This document shows, piece after piece, positions 10,470-21,460 of a stretch of DNA of 64,000 bases. The number at the start of each line of letters is the position of its first letter. The stretch's first letter is position 1. The position numbers and the translations under genes are program-made. Under the pieces are notes generated by a model. It searched no databases and was not told where the DNA came from. It saw only the letters and a list, made by a program, of their open reading frames with translations. Source of the DNA: Torymus aiolomorphi (lineage: Eukaryota > Arthropoda > Insecta > Hymenoptera > Torymidae); contig CM070873.1 in NCBI GenBank assembly GCA_036365515.1, forward strand, positions 264,379,075-264,443,074, given 5' to 3'.

Positions 10470-10745
10470 TAAGTTGATTACTTCCCAGAATCTTGGAAAT
10501 TGTCTCTTGTTCACCCGATTTTCAAGTCTGGATAAACACTCAGTAATCAACTATAGACCGATCTCCATACTTAGTGTAGTTCCGAAACTTTTAGATCTCA
10601 TCATTGCAGATATCTTCATTGATAAATTCTCGGGTATAATTATGGTGCAATAGCATGGGTTCATCAAGGGTAGATCTGTCACTAATATATGACTATATAT
10701 AAATTTTGTAAATGAAGTCATGGCTAATATGCACCAGGTTGGTGC
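10470..10745 (+). pseudogene. LINE reverse transcriptase, N-terminal part
   Basis: Two frames joined by a frameshift near 10530 give DYFPESWKLSLVHPIFKSG and then DKHSVINYRPISILS followed by PKLLDLIIADIF. After an in-frame TAG comes HGFIKGRSVTNI and, after a TGA, INFVNEVMANM. These are RT motifs 0-2 of CR1/Jockey-group LINEs. The reading ends at HQVG near 10740, where the composite inverted-repeat element begins. The same domain resumes at 26046 with YTDFSKAFD, the next motif (A) of the family. Damaged by at least one frameshift and three stops. Confidence 0.8.
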
Positions 10746-10791
10746 CACTCGCGCAAAAAAAATGCTATTGCCAATGTCTTGGCAATATATT

Positions 10792-11887
10792 CACTGACAG
10801 AAAAACCCGGGGAAAAATTCCTACGTTGCTCTTGGAAGTTGCCCACAACTGCTTAAAATCGAAATATTTACTATCTTTTATATGAAAAAGTCCAATGTCA
10901 CAAGTAAAACTTCCTATGCCAGCATAGTAAAAATTAACACGTGACTAATGGAACTTTATCTTTTGTACATTTTCCCAGGCTAGCATGGTAAACATTGAAA
11001 GAGTTTTAGAGTAAGAATTCACACGTTCAATCGTAAACACCCCGCGAGTGCACGAAAAGTTGACCTCTTCAATGTCAAAATAGGAAAGATTCAGACAGAT
11101 ACATGTCAACAAACTCAATCCACCTTGGCAACATCGAGACAAAACACAAACGCTAAACGCAACAACTGAATGTGCGTTCTAATCCAACATACTTGTTTTT
11201 ATTTTTTTTTTATTTTTTATGATAAGACAATTTTTAAAATCATTGTTTATTTGTAATATTTTTAAGGAAGGTTGTGAAAACCCATTATATCGAAAATACA
11301 AATTCATTAATAAATAAATGAGCTTGTTTAATTTAAGGTATTGGTAATAGTTATAAAATGTTAAACAATATTCTTAATATATAACATTTGTAATAAATTA
11401 CGTTAAAATAGAGAATAATATTATTCGAGTTAAAGCATAATTTGTTATAAAATTAGCGCGCGTAACTTACGTTTGGGGATATACAAGTTCCAAAATTTTG
11501 TAGGACATATGTCTTTTAGGTAAGTGGTTAGCGCTCCCGATTACCGTGCCAAGGGTTCCAGGTTCGAGTCTCGATGCCGTCAAAAATTTTTAATTTATTT
11601 AATAAATTTTCTTTAATCATGTTTAATTCAAAAATAACTTCTGTATTGTCTAAATATAATAATTATGTGTCTGATACTCGCTCCCCCACTCCTAAAAAAA
11701 AAAAGATGTAATAATTTTTTTCGCTCTTTAAAATCAGTTATAAAAAAATTCCCATGTTAGACTTGGAATTTTTCCTACGTGTATTGCAATTTCTGCTAAA
11801 AATCCGACATATGGTCGAGTTACGATTCCAACATGGTAATTTTTACATGACAACATAAGAATTTTTACCAGATTTTTTCTGTCAGTG
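10792..11887. mobile_element. 1.1-kb element with CACTGACAG termini
   Basis: Terminal inverted repeats CACTGACAGAAAAA and TTTTTTCTGTCAGTG bound a segment absent from the matching position of the opposite composite arm (compare CTTGGCAACATATTGGCAAC on the reverse strand near 25550). The flanks suggest a short TT duplication. Only the terminal 14-15 bp match well. It contains a tRNA-like sequence at 11517-11580 and no ORF of note. The superfamily is not assigned. Confidence 0.6.
11517..11580 (+). pseudogene. tRNA-like sequence with box A and box B
   Basis: TAAGTGGTTAGCG (11521-11533) resembles a D-arm/box A and GGTTCGAGTCT (11561-11571) matches the box B/T-loop consensus at tRNA-like spacing. 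A full cloverleaf with paired acceptor and T stems is not apparent, so I call this a tRNA-derived relic or SINE head rather than a working tRNA. It is inside the CACTGACAG element and is followed by T/A-rich sequence. Confidence 0.5.
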
Positions 11888-12381
11888 TTGGCAACATTCA
11901 TGGGGCATGTGTTGGTGGTATATTGGAGATACTGTTGGCGAGATATTGCTCGTGTCTCGGCATACCACAGTTTCCAATGTACGTCCAATATATAGCCAAT
12001 AGTTTTTGGCGTCTCGTCAATTCATTAATGCAATATATACCCAATATATTGCCAATATGATTACAATATATAAAATAATTGGTTAGGCTATTCGTGAGAG
12101 CTTTTTGCAGAACTTCCTTTTTTGGAACGATGTAACAGTATTCCCCTAAGAATTAATAATAACACGTGCGAGAACCGTTAATTTGAAGCATTTACTTATA
12201 TGTTTAAAAAAAATTTTAAACAAAATTAATTTATTTTACGCAGCATAGCGTAAAATTTTGACTCCCCAATGTGAAGGGGATACCAGAAACAAGGCCAGCC
12301 TTACGTCTATTAAGCTAGCAGATCACTTTTATGGCCCGGGCTTATAGCCGTTTCCGAAAAACATGCGATCTGCTAGCTTAA

Positions 12382-13223
12382 GGTGGTTCTCCAGGTTTTG
12401 AAGATATCTAAAGTGTTACTGAAACTTTGCATAACTATTAATTAATACTTCAAGAAATTGTATCCGAAAGATTAGGTCAGCTTGCCAGGGAAAAATTGGA
12501 GAAAAACTATTTTAAAAACGGCAACTGTAACATAGTCTCACATGGTCCGAAGGTTTAAGGAGGCCGAAAGTGAAAGGTTTTTTTATTGATAGAAATCTAT
12601 CATAAATTTGAAAAATGAGATTCCAATAGTTTTGTATGTAAGCTTTCAAAATATGCAAAGAAAAATACAGGTTGCCAGGCAAAATCATAAAATATTAAGT
12701 ATTAAATTTGACGATATCTCGTAGGTTAATTTAGAATGCGCTACGATGCTTAGCAACGACGCAACTCGTTCTAATAAACACAAGAAATATTACTATTATG
12801 ATTATTCGAATTATGTCCAATGGTTTTTGACCATTTTCCTTTTTATTCATCAATATTATTTTATAAATTGTCCTTTTCTAGGTCCTCTTTTTATCCTAGG
12901 TTTATTTATACAAAAACTTTTTTTAGATTTGGAGTCATCTTCTTTTATAAAATAGTTAATATGTACTATTTTAACCTACACTTGCACATCAGAAAGGAAC
13001 AGCACCTAAACAAAGAAGCTTAATTGACTTTACTACGTAGTCAAATTGACTTCAAATAAGTAGTTTAATATTTGCATGAAATAACTTATATGAACGCAAA
13101 CTGCCATACCTTTCTTAGAAAATATAAAAAAGATTATTAAATCATTTTCGATCTATATTTGATTAGTTTTTAGCAGAATTTTTTGCACCACTCATTTGAC
13201 TAAAGAGTTGCTGGAGAACCTCC
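12382..13223. mobile_element. 842-bp MITE with TTAA target duplication
   Basis: Flanked by TTAA at 12378-12381 and 13224-13227. Termini GGTGGTTCTCCAG and CTGGAGAACCTCC are inverted with one mismatch. Removing it rejoins GCTAGCTTAA to TTAATATTAACCTAGC, a junction that recurs intact at 13525-13545, confirming the insertion. Exact TTAA duplication is the hallmark of piggyBac-superfamily insertion, so a non-autonomous piggyBac-like MITE is likely, although the tip is not the usual CCY. Small internal reading frames show no similarity I recognise. Confidence 0.65.
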
Positions 13224-13735
13224 TTAATATTAACCTAGCAGACCATTGTCGGGTATCTTTGCGACTTTTTGCCTTACCGAATTCGGAGGGGGGGGTATAT
13301 TTTGGTGCTAATTTTCTGCTCCAAGATGGCTGAAACCAAAAGTCCCAGAATCCTTCAAGAGTCCCAGAACTGGACATAGGCCCATAACTGCGAGAATGAT
13401 TTTATATATAAACGGTCCCTAGCGAAAAAAAGCTATCCAGTATTTTGGTGCTAATTTTCTGCTAATTTTCTACGACCACCCAGATTTTTCTGCTCCAGCC
13501 GTTTCCGAGACACATGTGATTTGCTAGCTTAATATTAACCTAGCAAACCATTGTCGGATATCTTTCCCAGTTTTTGCCTTAGTGAATTCGGGGGGGGGGG
13601 GGCATATTTTGTTATTTTCAAAACCAACGTTATCAGAGCATGCAAGATCCAGGCAGAAGAGAAGTGGCATATAGATGGGTAGCCAAAGCAGTAAAAACCG
13701 CTGCTAACGGCTTTAACAGAATACTTGCTCAAAGA
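13224..13735. repeat. direct repeats with roughly 305-bp spacing
   Basis: TTAATATTAACCTAGCA followed by ACCATTGTCGG and TATCTTTG/CCC begins at about 13224 and again at 13529. Each is followed by a G-run after GAATTCGG (13277 and 13586). The pre-insertion half-monomer (GCCGTTTCCGARAMACATG, then GCTAGCTTAA) occurs at 12349 and 13498. It is therefore a short tandem array of a CTAGC-containing monomer, interrupted by the TTAA MITE. No gene seen. Confidence 0.6.
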
Positions 13736-14273
13736 GAATAGGTAAATTACATCAAATAATTTTTTTAAATATATATTTTAATATGAAAATTTATTATTAA
13801 TTATTATTATTATTTATTATTGTTAATTTTAATTTTACATTCCTAAATTATGTCAAATAATTCAAAACTTCTTTGCCACAGTGTACATTATTTTAAATAC
13901 ATTAGTTAATCGTATAGATTCAAGTAAATGAACGATAATAATAATTTTTAATAATAAATAATAATAATTAATAATAAATAAATTTTAAACGATAAATTTT
14001 CATGTGAAAATCAGGTGATAATCAGCTGCACTTTTTTAGTAGGGTAATGTGTAGGGTAATCAATCGAATAATTTCTATGCTAAAATGGACTGGGGAAGCG
14101 AGTTCCGCGCGCAAAAGAGGAGACGGCAAAAGTGGAGACGCGGGAACGGGCTACAATAGTACATTACGATACAAGTGGCATAAGTACGACGCTGAAGTGA
14201 GCAGCTACGACTCAGCAGCTACTGGGATAAAATGAGTATAGGGTACCAAATCAAAATTTTTGTTCCATTTTTA
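13736..14273. other. AT-rich non-coding stretch
   Basis: Low-complexity ATT/AAT-rich sequence, with inverted ATTATTATT and AATAATAAT runs around 13795-13820 and 13935-13980. After it comes a short segment (14150-14230) starting ATAGTACATTACGATACAAG, which resembles the entry to the hairpin insertion at 2581. No credible gene. Confidence 0.6.
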
Positions 14274-14598
14274 CCCGCGCAAAAAAAAATTTGTGGGCCA
14301 TACATTGCCCACAGTGTTGGACAAGTATGGGCAATATATGGGCCATTGCAAGCCACATTAGAGCAATATATGGAAGATACTCGGCCCCGGCGCCTGAGCC
14401 GAATTCGGGCTGGAATCAGGCCATAGTATTCCCACCAGTATCCCATATAGTTCCCATATAGTTGCAATATTAGACCCATATTTATTTTCATGAGAACCAT
14501 TAACAAAAAAAACCAACATAAATAAATAAATAAGCGTAAAAAACAATCCTATTGTGCATGTAGTGGGACTGTAAAATATATAAAAAAAAAAATTCTTT

Positions 14599-14664
14599 GA
14601 GTGGATTCGAACCTCGAACCTTTGAATTACTAGACTTGCTCGCTACCGACTGAGCTATTTAGTT
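14599..14664 (-). pseudogene. tRNA-like sequence, left palindrome arm
   Basis: Read on the minus strand: TAGCTCAGTCGGTAGCGAGC (box A and D-arm) followed by GAGGTTCGAATCC (box B and T-loop) at tRNA spacing. The D-stem GCTC/GAGC pairs. The acceptor and anticodon stems do not pair convincingly, so it is not a functional tRNA gene as written, although the pol III internal promoter appears intact. Confidence 0.6.
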
Positions 14665-14766
14665 ATGTTTATATCAAAGGATCAAATGGAGATTATCTAG
14701 GCTGTAATCTGAAACGAATGATGATGTTCAAGTATTAACCTCCATTTGATCCTTTGATATAAACAT

Positions 14767-14832
14767 AACTAAATAGCTCAGTCGGTAGCGAGCAAGTCTA
14801 GTAATTCAAAGGTTCGAGGTTCGAATCAACTC
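14767..14832 (+). pseudogene. tRNA-like sequence, right palindrome arm
   Basis: Inverted twin of the copy at 14599-14664, with the same box A (TAGCTCAGTCGGTAG) and box B (GGTTCGAATC), and one visible change near the 3' side (ATCAACTC versus ATCCACTC). Transcription from both arms would give complementary RNAs. Confidence 0.6.
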
Positions 14833-14833
14833 A

Positions 14834-14871
<38 letters not shown>

Positions 14872-15176
14872 AATAATAATTTTACAGTCACAGTACGTGC
14901 ACAATAGGATTGTTTTTTACGTTTATTTCTTTATTTTATTTTTTTTTTTTTTGTTAATGGTTCTCATGAAATGAAAAATATGGGACTAATATTGGGAACT
15001 ATATGGGATACTGGTAATACTGTGGCCCGATTCCAGTCCGAATTCGGCTCAGGCGCCGGGGCCGAGTCTCTCCCATATATTGCTCTAATATGGCTTGCAA
15101 TGGCCCATATATTGCCTATACTTGTCCAACACTGTGGGCAATATATGGCCCACAAATTTTTTTTTTTTTGCGCGGG

Positions 15177-15440
15177 TATACTACATCCCATATAGAAAAT
15201 GAGATAGAGCTCCCGAAAGTTTCATAGAAATTCCCTATGAGACGAAGAATAGGTATGCCAAGAGCCGTGAGAAAAGGCGCATAAATAAACAAATTATAAA
15301 GAAATAAAGCTGTAAATTTAATGTTAAATCACGGATCTAGCAGAGGAAATGAGATATCGATTCAAAATTTTGCAGAGGTACTCTTTTGGGTATCCAGAAT
15401 ACGTGTGCCAAGAGCCGTGAAGGGAACGTCTCTTAAGTTG
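15177..15440. repeat. degenerate direct repeat
   Basis: AAATGAGATA followed after about 55-65 bases by GCCAAGAGCCGTGA occurs at about 15198-15272 and 15347-15420 (about 150 bp apart). It borders the 162-bp tandem array and has no coding potential. Confidence 0.5.
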
Positions 15441-16030
15441 GCAGGGCAACTTTGGAAAACAAGTATTATAATATATGAATAATTTGCCGCTAATTATTCG
15501 CTAATTATCCGTAAAGCTAAAAAATTTGCCTTCATTAAAAAAAGATATAGGGGACACTGCTAGCGTGATATCAAGCTAGCAGGGCACTGGCCTAAAATCA
15601 ATAAATAATCAAAAACCAGCTTACGGAGAATTTGCCGCTAATTATCCGTAATCGATCTACGTAGCTTTTAATTTTGTTGGAGGCATTTAAATGATTTTAT
15701 AAAAGAATAACCAGGTGCACTGCCAGCGTGATATCAAGTTAGCAGGGCACTGGCGTAAAATCAATAAATAAACAAAAACTAACTCACGGGAAATTTGCCG
15801 CTAATTATCCGTAATCGACCTTCGTAGCTTTCCATTTTGCCGGAGTCGTTTAGATCATTTTTTAAAGAGTAACGGGGTGCACTGCTAGCGTGATCTCAAG
15901 CTAGCAGTTTACTGGCGTACAATCAATCAATAATCAAAAACCAACTTATGGGGAATTCGCCGTTAATTATCCGTAATCGATCTATGGAGCTTTTACTTTT
16001 GAAGGAGTCGTTTGGGTTTTCGTAATTTTA
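15441..16030. repeat. tandem array, 162-bp period (forward orientation)
   Basis: The word GCTAGCGTGATATCAAG, or a close variant, recurs at about 15559, 15721 and 15883, i.e. every 162 bp. Each monomer also has GGGCACTGGCSTAAAATCAAT and CTAATTATCCGTAATCGA. The core GCTAGC...TGATATCA...GCTAGC is itself palindromic. Reverse-oriented monomers with a 163-bp period occur at 20150-20600 and more degenerate ones at 21460-22645 and 23330-23425, making the whole block a large interrupted inverted repeat. Confidence 0.75.
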
Positions 16031-16094
16031 AAATATGTTCACTATTTAATTTTCATGTCATAAATTATTAAAATACAATAATGTAAGTACATAG

Positions 16095-16290
16095 GGGTAT
16101 GAAAGGCAAATACTATATTGTGTACCAAGGACGTAAAGTAGGCTTTATTAGACCGAGTGTGGAGTTTGCAGTACGAGTCGAAGGCGAACAAAGCACGAGC
16201 CGAAGTCGAGTGAGTGCATTTTGCGAGCCGAAGACGAGTACTGCAATCGCACGAGGTCAAAAAGTCCACTTAGCCCTTGGTGTACATCAT
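16095..16290. repeat. hairpin repeat, GAGCCGAAGNCGAG type, left copy
   Basis: TATTGTGTACCAAGGACGTAAAGTAGGC leads into GAGTGTGGAGTTTGCAGTACG, then internal GAGCCGAAG/GACGAG words, and closes with CACTTAGCCCTTGGTGTACA. The element folds on itself and has an inverted relative at 22195-22372. An apparent small reading frame across it is a by-product of this structure. Confidence 0.6.
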
Positions 16291-17474
16291 ATTTTTTGTA
16301 ACACAAGTATTGTTTTTTGTGCATTTTTTTATTATAAAACGAAGCTTACGTGCAGCGAGCAGCGGGTGTTTTTCAGTATTTATTGCCCGCTACGGCGAGT
16401 AGCTAATAGTATTCGTTAAGAGTAAATGTACCACAGATATTATATCCATTATTAAAGACGCTTTAAAATTTAAAGAAAAAGATTTACGGTTTATAAGAAA
16501 TAAATTATTCTTAGCATGTTTAATAAAAAAAAAGTACATAGAGCGCGCGCAGCGCGAATGGACTTGGCTAGTTGTCATAAAAAATCGCTTATCGACCATG
16601 TAGATATTGTTCAATATGTAGACAAGTTACTTTCGTAATTTTCAAACTTCTTACTTTTCACTCGATTTTAACGTTTAATGACTCATTTTACTTTTTAAAT
16701 ATTTGTCTACGACCCCTCCAGGCTTATGAAATAATTAATGTATCGGTGGCTGGGCGGAGGAAGAACGTATCTTGGCACAAGGATGAAGAACGACGTATCT
16801 TGGCGCGAGGACGAAGAACGACCTATCTCGTAAAAAAGTGATGGAATTGTTATATCAATTTATTCGTGATTTTATTGGTGGGAGTAATGGGTTGCTAAGT
16901 TACCAAAATAAAATGACGTCGTTCTGCTAAAATTACGGCGCGCAAAACGTGCTTAGAGATGACTGGTAACATAAAAAATTGCCTATAAATTTCAAGATGA
17001 AATATCAAGCCGTTCTAAAAAAATTACAATTTGAAAAAAATATTAACAAAAATTTGAAAATTTGCAGTGTTAAATATCTTCAAGAATAATCCACTGAATT
17101 GTTACGTGTGGGAGCATTCCACACGCGCAAGTTCGATCATACAAATAAAGCCGCGATTCCGCACTCGAAACCTCGAGAAAATTCGGCACTGCGCCGCAAC
17201 TGTGGCGCGAGGAAATCAGAGTCGGTCAAATCGGTCGAACAGCCGAAAACTGCGAAATCGGCACCAACGGAAGATTAATTAGGAAAGTGGGAGACACTGC
17301 ATCAAGGATATAAAAAGCGGCGCATCCAGCGTTGCGGGTTAATTCACGTCACACGGGGAACCTACACAAAAAAGGTTTTAGTTAGGCAGCAGAGCTAATC
17401 GTGAGAGCGACGTGCTATTTATCGGTTGGTGTAGTGACCATCCTTCTTGAGAGCGCCACGATCCCGATGCGGAA
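16291..17474. other. non-coding stretch without a recognised gene
   Basis: Contains a GCAGCGAGCAGCGGG word (16354) related to the tandem repeats at 21990-22115, and AT-rich sequence. Two near-copies of ACGAAGAACGACNTATCT lie around 16780-16830 (CTTGGCRCRAGGAYGAAGAACG). No frame looks like a conserved protein. Confidence 0.5.
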
Positions 17475-19201
17475 CTTAGGCCAATCAATAGAGGTTTTTA
17501 GCGTGACACAAATCTTATCAGCAAGCGGTAAAAAAAAGCGTTTTTTTTTGTTTTTTACTTATAAAACCGAAACTAGTGGACCGATCTTGATGGTCCAATG
17601 AGATAAATTGTAGTAAATGAAATTATGAACAAAATTAGATGTTGATTGAATCGATCCGATGATTAGTTACGGAGAAAAACGTGAAAAACCGAAAAAATGA
17701 GTGTTTTTTCAAAAATTCATATCTCCGCCATTTTTAAAGATGTAGCGTATATCTCTGGCGAATCGATAGTAATTCACATGTACTTTATGTGTGCGAAAAC
17801 CAGGGACTGTGCGATTATTAGTTTTTGCGTAATCGCGATTTCAAATTTTTAGTACGCTATTTTTGAGCGAGGCTGTATGCTCTACAGGTGATCCGATTTC
17901 AATTATCAAAAAAGATTCTGAAAGTCCAAATGTTGTACTACAAAACGCCTATCTTGGATTTTTGATAAAGTACTGTTGTATACCTGAAAACAGTTGTCGC
18001 GCGGCGGCTGAGGGAAACCGATATATATAGTAATAAAACGCGCTGCGCGCAACGTATAGATCTTTGCTTCTGATTTCCTCAGCAACTAGAGGAGCTATTT
18101 TAATCATTTTTTTTTTTATTTCGGGGTAACTCAACCCAACTAAACCGATTCTGTACTTTTATTTGATATAAAATTAATAGAAAGGCAGTTTTTGGACGTT
18201 TTAATAGGTTGATAAGAAAATAAATATACATTTTCTATTCTTCTTAATCTATGATATTTATTACAAAAAATGTATAGTGTTACTTAACTATATAATATTA
18301 ATTAATTTATTTACGCTTCGGTGGTAACAAATCGTTTAGCGTTTCTGTTTATTTTTCATCAAATAAAAGTACAGAATCGGTTTAGTTGGGTTGAGTTACC
18401 CCGAAATAAAAAAAAATGATTAAAATAGTTCCTCTAGTTGCTGAGGAAATCAGAAGTAAAGATCTATACGTTGCGCGCAGCGCGTTCTATTACTATATAT
18501 ATGGGTTCCCCACAGCCGCCGCGCGCCCCCCACCACTCTGCCACTTTCGTGCGCTCGATCGTTTTTGGTCAACTCTGACAACTGTTTTCAGGTATACAAC
18601 AGTACTTTATCAAAAATCCAAGATAAACGTTTTGTAGTACAACATTTGAACTTTCAGAATCTTTTTTGATAATTGAAATCGGATCACCTGTAGAGCATAC
18701 AGACTCGCTCAAAAATAGCGTACTAAAAATTTGAAATCGCGATTACGCAAAAACTAATAATCGCACAGCCCCTGGTTTTCGCACACATAAAGTACATGTG
18801 AATTACTATCGATTCACCAGAGATATGCGCTACATCTTTAAAAATGGCGGAGTTATGAATTTTTGAAAAAACACTCATTTTTTCGGTTTTTCACGTTTTT
18901 CTCCGTAACTAATCATTCGATCGATTCGATCAACATCTAATTTTGTTCGTAATTTCATTTACTACAATTTATCTCATTGGACCATCAAGATCGGTCCACT
19001 AGTTTCGGTTTTATAAGCAAAAAACCAAAAAAAGCGCTTTTTTGCATTAAATTGTTAATAACAAATATAAGGAACAGATTTGGTTATTGTATTTATATAC
19101 CAGTTATACTGTGGATTATTCTGCGTAGGATAGCGCTTACCGCTTGCTGATAAGATTTGTGGCAGGAAAACGCTGATTTTTTTCTCTATTGACTGGCCTA
19201 A
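17475..19201. mobile_element. 1.7-kb palindrome (foldback)
   Basis: Left arm (17475-18165) and right arm (18357-19201) are complementary. Pairs include GGCCAATCAATAGAGG with CTCTATTGACTGGCC, CAGCAAGCGGTAA with TTACCGCTTGCTG, and GATAAAGTACTGTTG with CAACAGTACTTTATC. The inner stem includes TTACCCCGAAATAAAAA. The right arm has an extra segment of roughly 90 bp (about 19044-19137) and a GC-rich patch (18510-18560) absent from the left. The spacer is about 190 bp. Small frames in the arms mirror each other and are not genes. Confidence 0.75.
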
Positions 19202-19469
19202 CTGTTGCTGCTCGCGAGTCTCGCGATTTTCGCGTATTTTTGGAATTTTTCGCGATTTTCAAATCCACGTAACACTGCACAGAACTGACCGATTTAAATG
19301 ATCTTTAACTCAAATTAAAGCTCTTTTCTTCTACATTAATCGCTTTTTTATGGAATATTTGTTGGTACATTCAATAGCTTGCTATTGGTTAATCAGCAGT
19401 GACTACTTTTCATTCATTTTTCCCATGTTAACTTTTTTATTTTTATTTATTTATTTATTTATGTATTAA

Positions 19470-20070
19470 TTATGTGTGGTATATAGAAGAAAAAACTTCT
19501 TGCAGAGGAATTTTATGCCTCAAAATTTTTTTTTCGTCGTTTTTGCGACCAATTAAAGGGAAATTTTCGGGAGAATCGCACACATATAGTCAATATAAGT
19601 GTAAAATTTCATCAAGATTTGAAGCTGATTTGAAGTAAATATTATTTAGTAATTTTCAAAAGTTTTTAATTGAATATTATAATCAATTATGTTATTAATT
19701 TTTTGTGCATAATTTGAAAATTAAATAACACCTGTTATTTTAGTCATATTTTATTCAGAATTTAAAAATTCATACTTTTTTATCTTAATAAATGATTATA
19801 ATTAGAATTGTGACAGAAATTGGTGTAATAATTTAAAATTTGAAGCATTAAAAATTCATCAAAGAAAGCTGTAAATTAAGTTTGAGGAAGCCACGTGCCA
19901 ATCAATTGGCAGCGGTTTTTTTTCTCAAAAAATAATCATTCAAAAAAGCAAAATTTAGGTAAATCATAGTATTCAACATTCTTTTTAATCAAAAAATATT
20001 CATATCAATATTCTTCTTTTTAATTTCAAAATATAACCTTGATGTCAGCAACGATAGCACACTTTTTCTT
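19470..20070. repeat. dispersed repeat R, copy 1
   Basis: Begins TGTGGTATATAG and ends near GGCAGCGGTTTTTTTT. Shared with about 26566-28290 (there broken by two foldbacks) and, for its last 120 bp, with 37830-37955. Diagnostic words are AATGATTATAATTAGAATT and AAGTTTGAGGAAGCCACGTG. No coding potential; likely the tail of a non-autonomous element. Confidence 0.6.
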
Positions 20071-20149
20071 TTTTTTTGTATTTAAATTTGGGGAATTACA
20101 CAATCTCGACACACGACATTATTCTGAAATTTGGCACACGTATGGACAT

Positions 20150-20600
20150 TACCAAGTTTGTTGAATTCCCCGTAAGTTAGTTTTTAATTATTCATTAATT
20201 TTAGGCCTGTGTTCTGCTAGCTTTAGATCACGCTAGAAGTGCACCACGTTACACTTTTGAAAAATGATCCAAACGACTCTGGCAAAATGGAAAGCTACGT
20301 AGATCAAGTACGGATAATTAACGACGAATTCCCCATAATTTGATTTTTGATTATTCATTGATTTTAGGCCAGTGCCCTGCTAGGTTGATATCACGCTAGA
20401 AGTGCACCCCGTTACACTTTTGAAAAATGATCCAAACGACTCCGGCAAAATTGAAGGCTACGTAGATCGATTACGGATAATTAGCGGAAAATTTCCTGTA
20501 AGTTGGTTTTTCATTATTCATTAATTTTAGGCCAATGCCCTGCTAGCTTGATATCACGCTGGCCGTGCGCCTGGTTATTCTTTTAAGGACGTTCTCCGGC
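20150..20600. repeat. tandem array, 163-bp period (reverse orientation)
   Basis: CTGCTAGCTTNGATCACGCT-type cores lie at about 20213, 20376 and 20539, each 163 bp apart, with TCGATTACGGATAATTAG and ATTTTAGGCCAGTGCCCTG between them. It is the inverse complement of the 15441-16030 array, so the two arrays form opposed arms. Confidence 0.75.
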
Positions 20601-20635
20601 TCAACTTCATCAATATCGCAAAAATTGTAATCTAA

Positions 20636-20880
20636 AAATATTATTTATGATGGAAACCCTTCATGAGTCTCTATACACTACTCTAAAAATAATAAAAAAT
20701 GACGGTGTAAGAATAAAGGTGCCAATATGATATTTGAAATAAATACCATTTACACGGTGTGACTATATATAGATATACAAATAACATGGTAGTTTTTCTT
20801 TATGTCGCTATGTCTCTGAAATTAATACCGCTTGCCACATTGAAAATTATACCATATTATTCCTCTCGATTTCTAGTTTT
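20636..20880. repeat. dispersed repeat S, copy 1
   Basis: TTATGATGGAAAC, AAAATAATAAAAAATG, CTATATATAGATATA and AATACCGCTTGCCA are shared in the same order with 49605-49800. Non-coding. Confidence 0.55.
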
Positions 20881-21235
20881 ATATCCCACGGTTGAAAAAA
20901 AATCACAAAGAAAACTTTTTTTACAGTATATTAAAATGTATTTTTCCAACGAGCTTAGATAGGGATTCCATGTTAACGCTGAAATTTTGAGATCAAATAT
21001 TTTTATTTTGAATACCGCTTTGGACGCGGGGCTTTGAAGCATGTACTAAGGACTAAAAATCAAACATTTTCTGCAAGTTTCACGAAAATTACAAGAAAAT
21101 CGTTTTCTCGGAGAACGTCCTTAAGGAAGTTCAGTGGTGTCAGTAGCAGGGCGAAGCTAAGCACACCCCTCTCTCCCGGCGGCAGCTCCCATTGTTGGCT
21201 CCTTTTTTATGTAACTTCCGCAAAATAGTATATTA

Positions 21236-21460
21236 CGCACCTAGGGAGGAAAAGTAAAGACTACCAGATCGCATGGAAATTGTCACCCGAGCCGAAGGCG
21301 AGGGTGACGAATATGCGATCTGAGGCATTCTTTATTTTGTTCACTCCCGTAGTGCTTATACTTTTTTTTTGCCTAGCGAGGCCGAAAATATAAACTTTAC
21401 AATTGGGCGCAGGGAGTAAAAGTGGTACTTTCGGCCCGCTAGGCAAAAAAGTGATTTAAA
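21236..21460. repeat. nested small hairpins
   Basis: AGATCGCAT...ATGCGATCT encloses GTCACCCGAGCCG and CGAGGGTGAC. A second hairpin, GCCTAGCGAGGCCGAAA, pairs with TTTCGGCCCGCTAGGC. Same style as the other GAGCCGAAGGCGAG repeats here. Confidence 0.55.

Larger units (their letters stand above)
14274..15176. mobile_element. 903-bp palindromic element carrying paired tRNA-like arms
   Basis: Near-perfect foldback with termini CCCGCGCAAAAAAAAA and TTTTTTTTTTGCGCGGG. TA lies on both sides (14272-14273, 15177-15178), so a TA duplication is likely. The arms (14274-14693 and 14742-15176) contain GGGCAATATATGG words shared with the composite element's ends, and each arm holds a tRNA-like sequence in opposite orientation. 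The 48-bp centre is unpaired. The termini resemble those of the enclosing composite, so the two belong to one TIR family. Confidence 0.75.

Noticed and set aside
14599..14832. Functional tRNA genes
   Set aside because: Box A and box B are good, but the acceptor and anticodon stems do not pair, and both copies sit inside a transposon palindrome.
15441..16030. CRISPR-like array
   Set aside because: Repeats are long, diverged 162-bp monomers without unique spacers, in a eukaryotic transposon context.
16099..16419. A 106-codon plus-strand frame
   Set aside because: Coincides with a self-complementary repeat that recurs inverted at 22195-22372; no protein family features.
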